This document shows positions 37,877-43,041 of a stretch of DNA of 43,041 nt, one piece after another. Origin of the DNA: a virus; the IMG/VR virus record IMGVR_UViG_3300027908_000021, positions 64,001 to 107,041 of that record; one strand, written 5' to 3'. Numbering within the stretch: position 1 is the first letter of the stretch; each line of letters starts with the position of its first letter. A model generated the notes under the pieces. It did no database searches and was not told the DNA's origin. It saw only the letters and a program-made list of their open reading frames with translations. The translations under genes and the position numbers were made by a program.

Positions 37877-37947
37877 GTTAAGTATAGACTTACGATAAAT
37901 CGCCACGCTTGACCTACGCCGCCCTAGTGCCTCAAATCCTTCCAATG

Positions 37948-37976
37948 AAAAAGCGGCGAGTCCTTCGACCCGCCGC
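37948..37976 (-). terminator. Rho-independent terminator inside transposon
   Basis: Arms GCGGCG (37953-37958) and CGCCGC (37971-37976) with TTTTT on the minus strand. Would stop leftward transcripts such as that of the RHH gene. Confidence 0.6.
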
Positions 37977-38029
37977 GTGTCCCCTTTAACCTTCCCGACC
38001 CTAGTCGGATCGGTACAAGCAAAAAGGAT

Positions 38030-38128
38030 GGAAGGTTGGCCGAGCGGCAAGGCATCGGTTTTATAAACCGTAGTCGGCGGCACCCTGAAAAGCTGACCAC
38101 CGCGTGGGTTCGATTCCCTCACCTTCCG
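38030..38128 (+). tRNA. tRNA-like gene with long variable arm, anticodon apparently UAU
   Basis: 99 nt. Acceptor GGAAGGT (38030-38036) pairs fully with ACCTTCC (38121-38127); a 3-bp D stem GCC/GGC, T loop TTCGATT and G at the discriminator position are present. The anticodon loop TTTATAA would put TAT at 34-36. The 32-nt variable region is longer than in ordinary Ser/Leu tRNAs, with GCGG/CCGC closing. Mismatches occur at 27:43 and 50:64. Class II shape plus G73 is serine-like, but UAU would read Ile AUA. It may be a degenerate tRNA, an allo-tRNA or a tRNA-like RNA carried by the transposon. Confidence 0.7.
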
Positions 38129-38158
38129 ATGAGAATCTAAGGACATTATACGTTGCAG

Positions 38159-38356
38159 CTAGGTCGGGTCAATTTTAGACGGGGCTTTCGCTGCCACGTC
38201 CAAGAGGATCATTCGTGCCCATGTGGACGTATCCAGCGTTCGCGTTGCTGCCGTTGCGTCCAGCGTGGAGCGTTCTTTTTCGGTAAGCCGGATGCGTAAA
38301 GTGTTCGTTCTAGAAGTCTCTCCCGGTTTTTTAGTTTTCTTGATTTTGCCTGCCAT
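38159..38356 (-). CDS. Ribbon-helix-helix regulator of the transposon
   Basis: 65 residues from ATG 38356. RTNTLRIRLTEKERSTLDATAATRTLDTSTWARMILLDVAAK is a CopG/Arc-type RHH pattern: a strand (TLRIRLT) and two helices, with 'DTSTWARxxL' as the second. It likely represses its own and the transposase promoter at the shared palindromic operator. A TACAAT box lies exactly 6 nt before the ATG (leaderless type); the GTG two codons earlier would be inside that gap. Confidence 0.75.
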   Translation of the reverse strand: MAGKIKKTKKPGETSRTNTLRIRLTEKERSTLDATAATRTLDTSTWARMILLDVAAKAPSKIDPT

Positions 38357-38441
38357 GTCCACATTGTAGCCACGAAAGGTTTTTAGTCAAACGGAGTATT
38401 TTCTCATTGACTTGTAGACCCATTGTAGCTACAATGTGGAC
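38357..38441. promoter_or_regulatory. Divergent leaderless promoters with palindromic operator
   Basis: Rightward: TTGACT (38407-38412)-N17-TACAAT (38430-38435)-N6-ATG. Leftward: TTGACT-N16-TACAAT-N6-ATG. GCTACAATGTGGACATG is mirrored at both genes, and CATTGTAGCTACAATG (38421-38436) is a perfect palindrome over the rightward -10; CACATTGTAGCC is its near copy over the leftward -10. Confidence 0.85.
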
Positions 38442-39677
38442 ATGAAAGACGCACGAGAACAACGCGGGCAGGACATTGCAAAGGTTGCCGTCATTGCCAA
38501 GCGGACGGACGGAACCTACGCCGTTCCTTCGATGAGCGGCAACGGCAAGTACACCGTCAAGCTGGGAGAGAAGCCCACTTGCACCTGCCCCGATTGCCAA
38601 AACGGCTTTAAGTGCAAGCACATTTACGCCGTCGAATTCACGATGACGCTGGAAGCCGTTCAAAACGCCGATGGGTCAACAACCGTTACTGAAACGGTCG
38701 AAATAAAGGCAACGGCACGAAAGACGTACAAGCAGAATTGGCCCGCATACAACGAAGCGCAGACAACCGAGAAGCACGAATTCCAATCGATCCTTTTCGA
38801 CTTGTGCAAGGGCATCACGACGCCGGAACAGAAGGGACGGGGTCAACGTCGCTTGCCCATGTCCGATGCGACGTTTGCCGCCGTGTTCAAGGTCTATAGC
38901 ACCGTGAGCGGTCGGCGTTTCATGTGCGATCTGTCGGACGCACAGGACCGGGGATACATCGAAGAACTCCCGCACTTCAATTCGATTTTCAACTATCTCG
39001 AAAACCCGGACATGACGCCGATCCTTGAATCCCTCATCGTGGAATCAGCCAAGCCGCTCGCAGAAGTGGAATCGAACTTCTCCGTTGACTCAACAGGCTT
39101 TTCGTCGTCGCGGTTCGTCCGCTGGTTTGATCAAAAGTACGGCGTCGTGCGGCAGGACCACACATGGGTCAAAGCTCACTTCTGTTGCGGGGTCAAAACC
39201 AACGTCGTGACTGCCGTTTCGATCTACGAAAAGAACACGAACGACACGCCGATCTTGCCGGAACTGGTGGATGCAACCGCAAAGAACTTCACGATGAAGG
39301 AAGTGAGTGCCGACAAGGCGTACGCCACGAACGACAATTTCAACGCCATTGAGCGGGCCGGGGCAAACGCCTACATCATGTTCAAGTCGTCACACAACGG
39401 CAGTTCAGGCGGATTGTTGGCGAAAGCCTTCCACTACTTCTGCTTCAAGAAAGACGAATTCCTTGCCCACTACCATAAGCGGTCGAATGTGGAATCGACC
39501 GTGAGCATGGTGAAGGCGAAGTTCCGGGACCACGTCCGGAGTAAGACCGACATTGCCATGAAGAACGAAGTCCTCTGCAAGTTCCTCTGCCACAACATTT
39601 GCTGCCTGATTTCTGCAATTTACGAGCTTGGAATCGAGCCGATGTTTTTGGCTGAAAAGTCAAGGACGACTGCTTAG
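38442..39677 (+). CDS. SWIM zinc-finger DDE transposase
   Basis: 411 residues from ATG 38442; residue numbers here count two codons more (GTG-GAC). CTC and CKH at 49-51 and 60-62 form a SWIM finger. The catalytic core has D218 (FSVDSTGFSS), D293 (EVSADKAYATNDN) and E353 in the YHKRSNVESTVSMVKAKF motif, an IS4-superfamily DDE_Tnp_1 layout. The YxKRSxVExxxSxxK element is diagnostic. This enzyme would cut at the TGCACAAC ends and give the 10-bp duplication. GC- and codon-rich style differs from the phage genes. Transcribed from a strong repressible promoter. Confidence 0.9.
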   Translation: MKDAREQRGQDIAKVAVIAKRTDGTYAVPSMSGNGKYTVKLGEKPTCTCPDCQNGFKCKHIYAVEFTMTLEAVQNADGSTTVTETVEIKATARKTYKQNWPAYNEAQTTEKHEFQSILFDLCKGITTPEQKGRGQRRLPMSDATFAAVFKVYSTVSGRRFMCDLSDAQDRGYIEELPHFNSIFNYLENPDMTPILESLIVESAKPLAEVESNFSVDSTGFSSSRFVRWFDQKYGVVRQDHTWVKAHFCCGVKTNVVTAVSIYEKNTNDTPILPELVDATAKNFTMKEVSADKAYATNDNFNAIERAGANAYIMFKSSHNGSSGGLLAKAFHYFCFKKDEFLAHYHKRSNVESTVSMVKAKFRDHVRSKTDIAMKNEVLCKFLCHNICCLISAIYELGIEPMFLAEKSRTTA

Positions 39678-39679
39678 TT

Positions 39680-39971
39680 TTTACTTGCACCGATTAACTA
39701 AATCGGTATCGTTTATTGCTGACAACTAAAACGTTCGCTGGACAAGCGAATCGTCCTGTGCGTCTGAATTTCCACCCCCGGAACAATTCGGGGTTTTCCG
39801 CACTCAGGACATTTGCCGGGTCCGGCCCCTTGCGGGGTCCGGCTCCCGGTGGATGAGCCGAGTGCAAGGGCCGTGGAAAGCCTAGACGCGCGGTGAGTCC
39901 ATCGGATGATGGACCCCGCTTCATTTCAAGACGATTACCTTCCATCCCGCGACATTTAAAAAGGGTGTTTT
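39680..39971. other. Structured intergenic region in the transposon
   Basis: About 290 bases without a supported gene. Holds a strong hairpin CCGGGTCCGGCCCC / GGGGTCCGGCTCCCGG (about 39818-39851) and GGTGAGTCCATC...GATGGACCCC around 39893-39917. The minus strand has a short frame with CPECGKPRIVPG that could be the remnant of a zinc-ribbon gene. Confidence 0.4.
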
Positions 39972-40883
39972 ATGCGAAGGTTTTCGCTCGCTGCTGCTGT
40001 CTTTTTACTAACCACGCCCGGCTTGATTTTGGCCGACGCCGCACGAAAGTCAGCCGATGGAGTCGAATTCCCCGACGTTATTCAAAAACCGCTGCCATTT
40101 GTATTGCCCGGCATCGCCGCGTGTCTCGGACAAAAGCCGGAGGATGCAATAAAAGAGAAGATTTACTCTTTCGAGAGCGAGAAACCGCCTGCAAAAAACT
40201 GGCGGGAATTGCTACGCACAAAGTACGAAATTCGATTCGATCCGTCCATAGCCGGTTTTATCAGCCCAGAAGCCTTGGCAAAGATTCGATTCGCACCAGA
40301 AAGCAGATGGATTTGCCGAGGTGCGTTCGGGGCTGATTTTGAAGTTTTCAACCTGACTGATGGAAGAATTTCCGAAGTAACCTTTGTCTTCCCGAGACTA
40401 ACTTTTGATCGTGCAAAATCGATGCTGGCCCCGCTTCAAAAGGTTGGGAAGATGAGTCCAGAATGGCATTGGATAATTAAGGACGTGAACTTACAGCTAA
40501 TGTTCGCAGGGAAAAGGTCGCAGGAAGGTGCTCCGACGTGCCAAGGATTTACTCTACGGATTGACCCTCTCGACTGGTATATCACGCTTCACGAACCAGA
40601 CCCCGAACTTGTCACCGCCTTACGAAGAGGAGTCCCGCTAAAGGGGATGACTAAAGACGCAGCAGTAGCCATGTTTGACCCGCGCCGCCCTTTTACAAAA
40701 CTTCCGAACGGAGAAGCAAATAAGGAAACAATCGTTTGGGAGTGGCGGAAAGTTGATATGACCGGGGCCGATTCGACAGAGGCTTGGCTCAAAATGCAAG
40801 GTCCGGGTTATGTGTACCGGCGGGTTACAATGACTTTTACAGACGGCGTTTGCACTGAAGTTTTAGACGAATCAAAGAAGTAG
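39972..40883 (+). CDS. Exported BamE/SmpA-like protein (transposon cargo)
   Basis: 303 residues. MRRFSLAAAVFLLTTPGLILADAA is a signal peptide. The C-terminal region LKGMTKDAAVAMFDPRRPFTKLPNGEANKETIVWEWRKV...YRRVTMTFTDGVCTEVLD follows the SmpA/OmlA (BamE-like) pattern 'GMTxxxVxxxxGxPxxxxxxxxxxxWxYxxx...xxxFxdGxVxxv', and the middle part (LTDGRISEVTFVFPRLTFDRAKSMLAPLQKVG) may be a degenerate repeat of it. Start ATG 39972 has AAAAAGGGTG upstream. Function unknown; its presence in a transposon implies host-chromosomal origin. Confidence 0.6.
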   Translation: MRRFSLAAAVFLLTTPGLILADAARKSADGVEFPDVIQKPLPFVLPGIAACLGQKPEDAIKEKIYSFESEKPPAKNWRELLRTKYEIRFDPSIAGFISPEALAKIRFAPESRWICRGAFGADFEVFNLTDGRISEVTFVFPRLTFDRAKSMLAPLQKVGKMSPEWHWIIKDVNLQLMFAGKRSQEGAPTCQGFTLRIDPLDWYITLHEPDPELVTALRRGVPLKGMTKDAAVAMFDPRRPFTKLPNGEANKETIVWEWRKVDMTGADSTEAWLKMQGPGYVYRRVTMTFTDGVCTEVLDESKK

Positions 40884-40889
40884 CACGGC

Positions 40890-41255
40890 ATGGAAACCTG
40901 CGAAAACTGCGGTGCGACGATCGGCAAGCTGGAAACGCCGAACGTTTGGAAAGAACACGTCGTTTGTGGGGCGTGCTACAGAAAGTTGTCGTCACAAGAA
41001 ACAGAGGAACTATTTCAGCCCATTGCGGCCCCAAGACCACGTCAAGTTGAGCACGCCCGAGGACCAACGCTCCAAAGAAAGTACAACAACTTCCTGTTAA
41101 TGCCTCAGATTATTTCTTTCATTCTAGCGGTATTCGGCATCTTGTACCCCGGACCGGAAGGCGGTTTTATATTCTTGGTATCCGGTGCAATCTTCATCAC
41201 ACTTTTCCTCGCGGGAATGATAATGAAGGCGAATTGGAATCAGAAGTACGGGTAA
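40890..41255 (+). CDS. Zinc-ribbon membrane protein (transposon cargo)
   Basis: 121 residues, 6 nt after the 39972 gene. CENCGATIGKLETPNVWKEHVVCGACYRKL is a four-Cys zinc ribbon; LMPQIISFILAVFGILYPGPEGGFIFLVSGAIFITLFLAGMIM gives two transmembrane helices. Such N-terminal ribbon plus membrane helices are frequent in planctomycete and other environmental genomes and of unknown role. Likely expressed with the exported protein upstream. Confidence 0.6.
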   Translation: METCENCGATIGKLETPNVWKEHVVCGACYRKLSSQETEELFQPIAAPRPRQVEHARGPTLQRKYNNFLLMPQIISFILAVFGILYPGPEGGFIFLVSGAIFITLFLAGMIMKANWNQKYG

Positions 41256-41262
41256 TGAGTTA

Positions 41263-41637
41263 CTAGGCCTCGGCGTTCTTCTTGACCGGCTCGCGATCTG
41301 CCAACGCCTCTTCAATTTGCTTTTTCACCGCATAAAGTCTTAAGTCTAAATCGGTAAGGAATTTCTTACCGGCGTCCGTCTTGACTACGCTGTCTCCGTC
41401 CCGAGTCTCAAGAATGCTCGCTTTGATCGCGTTTAAATGCTCATTAATTGACCGTAGGTGAGAACGGAGAGCGTCCTTGTCCTTCTCGGAAAACAGTTTT
41501 CGTATCCACTCAAACACGGCAATTCCTAGTGAAAATAGGCCGAAACCCCACCCCGATAACGTCCAAAAGTCTGCAATGGCTAGCATCCGCAGATTTGACT
41601 GCCGCAGGGATGCAAAATCCATACGGTTTCTGCACAA
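41263..41637 (-). CDS. Membrane-anchored hypothetical protein (transposon cargo)
   Basis: 124 residues if started at the first in-frame codon; ATG MLAIADFWTLSGWGFGLF is a likely shorter start. FWTLSGWGFGLFSLGIAVFEWIRKLF is one transmembrane helix followed by a cytoplasmic helical domain (RSHLRSINEHLNAIKASILETRDGD...DLDLRLYAVKKQIEEALADREPVKKNAEA). No family recognised. Convergent with 40890. Confidence 0.55.
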   Translation of the reverse strand: MCRNRMDFASLRQSNLRMLAIADFWTLSGWGFGLFSLGIAVFEWIRKLFSEKDKDALRSHLRSINEHLNAIKASILETRDGDSVVKTDAGKKFLTDLDLRLYAVKKQIEEALADREPVKKNAEA

Positions 41638-41690
41638 CAGAAGAATTTCTGCACAACGGGACGCTAAAATTCAGTTCCGTTGTGCAAAGC
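41626..41690. repeat. Transposon right end with TGCACAAC repeats
   Basis: TGCACAACAGAAG (41631-41643) and TGCACAACGGGAC (41650-41662) in the plus orientation, then terminal GTTGTGCAAAGC inverted (41679-41690). Confidence 0.8.
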
Positions 41691-41832
41691 TAGTCATTCC
41701 ACACGCTTGTACCAACTCTAACGACTCCTCAAAGAATCGGTGATTTCTTTCAGCGCGATCGGACGGAATGAGCGGGCCGAAACAACTACTCATCCACAAC
41801 TTGACGTTTGATTGAAAATCTTCAATAGTCAT
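41671..41832 (-). pseudogene. dATP/dGTP pyrophosphohydrolase (DUF550/MazZ-type), N-terminal half
   Basis: ATG 41832 overlaps the DUF3310 stop (ATGA). Native codons give MTIEDFQSNVKLWMSSCFGP and SDRAERNHRFFEESLELVQACGMT, the N-terminal half of DUF550 with its ERxxRFxEExLEL metal-binding helix; then the frame runs into the transposon end and stops at 41671. Known MazZ enzymes hydrolyse dATP and dGTP to monophosphates, and in Z-genome phages feed 2-aminoadenine synthesis. Inactivation is recent, since both halves stay intact. Confidence 0.88.
41691..41700. repeat. Target-site duplication, right copy
   Basis: TAGTCATTCC, identical to 37616-37625. Confidence 0.9.
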
Positions 41833-42050
41833 TTTATATTCTTTTCTTCCAACCGCTCAATTTCCCGATTCACGTACCACGCTGCCTTTTTCAAATCCTC
41901 CAATACCTGTCCTTTCTTTCCAGCCCTACAGATATATTTTACAGCATTACCTAAGCAAAACCCCAATCCCCACGCCTCGATGACTTTTATCGCCTCGAAA
42001 GGGTTTTCGGCACCTCCGTAATGTTTCGGATGATTTACATTGTCGCTCAT
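41829..42050 (-). CDS. DUF3310 (SaV-like) protein
   Basis: 73 residues, ATG 42050 overlapping the thyX stop (ATGA). VNHPKHYGGAENPFEAIKVIEAWGLGFCLGNAVKYICRAGKKGQVLEDLKKAAWYVNREIERLEEKN matches the DUF3310 consensus ('xHPxHYxxxxxEcIxxIexxxxxxFxxGNxxKYixRaGkKxxxxeDLkKAxxYlxrxIxxx') almost throughout. Its role in nucleotide metabolism is suspected from neighbours; here it sits between thyX and the pyrophosphohydrolase. Confidence 0.85.
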   Translation of the reverse strand: MSDNVNHPKHYGGAENPFEAIKVIEAWGLGFCLGNAVKYICRAGKKGQVLEDLKKAAWYVNREIERLEEKNIK

Positions 42051-42925
42051 ACTTTCCTGTATTTAGGTTTCCAAAATCCGCCCTCTTGCACGAAGTCTCC
42101 CATAAGTCGCGGCTCTTGCTCGCACATTTCTTTCGCGACTAACCCCATCGCATAAGCGATTTCTTCCTCTGCTGCTGGATCACAACGCATAGTGATAATA
42201 TGCCGCAATGCCCGCAAGTTTAATGTGTAAACCGCACCTACGCTGACACCTAAAGGAACTATGCGACGAAACATACTTGTTAGTTGTTTCTTTCTAGCAA
42301 AGTCTCCAGCTAGGTCGTCGGCCCAAATTTCTTCAAGCATTCTATACGTACTTAAAACGTGCTCAAAAACACTTTTGAAGTAAGACCGCGTTCTGTGCTT
42401 TTTACTCTCAATAAGACGGTTCTCATCAGTAATCTCTCCCTCGCACGCTCGAATACTTAAAGGCTCCCAATACGGAATAGCATCGCCAAAACGGATGTAA
42501 CGTAAACTGGCTTCGCTTATCGCAACACCAGCACGGTGTCGGTTCATTTCTGCTGTAAAAACTCTAGTTACGCCCTCAAAAGCCCATGTCCAAGACGTGT
42601 GCTCAAGTACACTTCCATGCCCGGACTTTAGTATGTTGTCAAGATAAACGCCCCAGTCTTCCCTTATTTTACTAACGTTCGGATTCATCCCCACTTCAAA
42701 CGAGTTATAACAGCGTTTGCCGGAAACACCTACTAACAAATCAGCATCCGTTACAGTACCTTCCGGTTGCGTATATTCTTCATCAAAATGCACGTTAGAT
42801 TCGTGGTACGTTGACGGCAGTTTTTCAGAAAACTCAACAGCCCCCACGTTCTCTAGCCACGCCTGCATTTCCTCCCGATTAGTTCTCGTTTGAGCAATAC
42901 AATGAACTGTGATTTCTTTTTTCAT
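42047..42925 (-). CDS. thyX: Flavin-dependent thymidylate synthase
   Basis: 292 residues. RHR at 129-131 in MNRHRAGVAISEASLRYIRF is the ThyX motif (RHRx7-8S...RY), the catalytic and substrate-binding segment; SVLEHTSWTWAFEGVTR before it is typical. ThyX methylates dUMP to dTMP with FAD and methylenetetrahydrofolate. Located at the head of a minus-strand nucleotide-metabolism block and overlapped by both neighbours (ATGA). A phage copy boosts dTTP during replication. Confidence 0.9.
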   Translation of the reverse strand: MKKEITVHCIAQTRTNREEMQAWLENVGAVEFSEKLPSTYHESNVHFDEEYTQPEGTVTDADLLVGVSGKRCYNSFEVGMNPNVSKIREDWGVYLDNILKSGHGSVLEHTSWTWAFEGVTRVFTAEMNRHRAGVAISEASLRYIRFGDAIPYWEPLSIRACEGEITDENRLIESKKHRTRSYFKSVFEHVLSTYRMLEEIWADDLAGDFARKKQLTSMFRRIVPLGVSVGAVYTLNLRALRHIITMRCDPAAEEEIAYAMGLVAKEMCEQEPRLMGDFVQEGGFWKPKYRKV

Positions 42926-43041
42926 AACCCGCCTTCCTCTATCTCAAGAATTTTCAGTAATGGCCTGATCGGCTCCAAGTTAACTACGGGACAAACAAAA
43001 TCGCTTAGCTTGCCTACCTCAACAGCCGTATCTAACTTCAA
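42922..43041 (-). CDS. Unknown protein, C-terminal end only
   Basis: Frame open from the right window edge to TGA 42922, overlapping the thyX ATG (ATGA). The visible end reads LKLDTAVEVGKLSDFVCPVV and PIRPLLKILEIEEGGL. Too little to assign; belongs to the thyX unit. Confidence 0.5.
   Translation of the reverse strand: MKLDTAVEVGKLSDFVCPVVNLEPIRPLLKILEIEEGGL

Larger units (their letters stand above)
37626..41690. mobile_element. 4,065-bp transposon with SWIM-DDE transposase and cargo genes
   Basis: Bounded by a 10-bp direct repeat (TAGTCATTCC at 37616 and 41691) and by matching ends: GCTTTGCACAACGAAAC left and GCTTTGCACAACGGAAC (reverse complement) right, 16 of 17 equal. Each end has three TGCACAAC copies (left 37631, 37649, 37668; right 41631, 41650 and inverted near 41679). 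Inside are the transposase (38442), a divergent ribbon-helix-helix regulator, a tRNA-like gene and three cargo genes. A 10-bp duplication fits IS4-superfamily elements. It holds none of the TTTAGTA words common outside, so it is a later arrival. Confidence 0.9.

Noticed and set aside
37871-38146. 91-residue minus-strand frame across the tRNA-like gene
   Set aside because: It is the antisense of the tRNA (the VYKTDALPLGQP stretch is the reverse of the anticodon and D arms), a common false gene.
39694-39945. Minus-strand frame in the transposon intergenic region
   Set aside because: Arg/Pro-rich product of GC-rich hairpins; no start signal. A different frame holds CPECGKPRIVPG but has no second CxxC or start, so at most a remnant.
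37389-41832. Intein or group I intron splitting the DUF550 gene
   Set aside because: The insert has stop codons in the host frame, terminal inverted repeats, a 10-bp target duplication and a DDE transposase, so it is a transposon.
1-43041. CRISPR array
   Set aside because: No regularly spaced direct repeats; the TTTAGTA and TGCACAAC words are short and irregularly or end-specifically placed.

Overview
The window reads as a large piece of a tailed bacteriophage or prophage genome. It contains a small terminase subunit, a large terminase ATPase, a portal, a fused protease-scaffold, a head decoration-like protein, a major capsid protein, tail-completion and fibre-like genes, a holin-like gene and a phage sigma factor. 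The host is uncertain. The CsrA gene, the leaderless-type gene starts and the cargo genes of an inserted transposon (a CxxC zinc-ribbon membrane protein and a BamE-like exported protein) would fit a planctomycete or another deep-branching Gram-negative bacterium; this is inference. No integrase or lysogeny repressor gene is visible.

Nearly all core genes lie on the minus strand and are tightly packed, with ATGA, TGATG and TAATG overlaps. Read right to left (the direction of transcription) they are: a nucleotide-metabolism block (thyX, DUF3310, a DUF550/MazZ-type dATP/dGTP pyrophosphohydrolase); a NusG/RfaH-like elongation factor, a holin-like protein, a lipoprotein and membrane/coiled-coil proteins; beta-rich fibre or decoration proteins; TerS, TerL and portal; a run of small genes and a sigma factor; a group of tagged putative virion or effector proteins; protease-scaffold, decoration protein and major capsid; head-tail genes; and at the left edge two glycosyltransferases, a DndC-like PP-loop protein and a radical SAM protein. 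Eleven small genes lie on the plus strand between the structural genes, moron-fashion. They include csrA and a HExxH zincin-like protein.

The most unusual signals are these. (1) Five proteins carry a recurring tag resembling FLSRFAQNL at or near the N terminus, and two of them carry a second internal copy. Three have recognisable enzyme folds: an ADP-ribosyltransferase, a 2H phosphoesterase and a GNAT acetyltransferase. I read these as candidate encapsidated, co-injected effectors or a proteolytically processed polyprotein family. (2) The word TTTAGTA/TACTAAA occurs about 37 times against about 5-6 expected, and also forms the operator-like element in three near-identical plus-strand promoters, which suggests a stoperator-like repressor-binding system. 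(3) A 4,065-bp transposon with a 10-bp target duplication splits the DUF550/MazZ gene. It carries a SWIM-finger DDE transposase, a ribbon-helix-helix regulator, a tRNA-like gene with a long variable arm and apparent UAU anticodon, and three cargo genes. (4) Several genes have a -10 box exactly 6 nt before ATG, indicating leaderless transcripts, and a GGTATAAT box without a recognisable -35 recurs.

All function calls come from reading translated sequence and remembered family signatures. No database search was run, and counts were made by eye.
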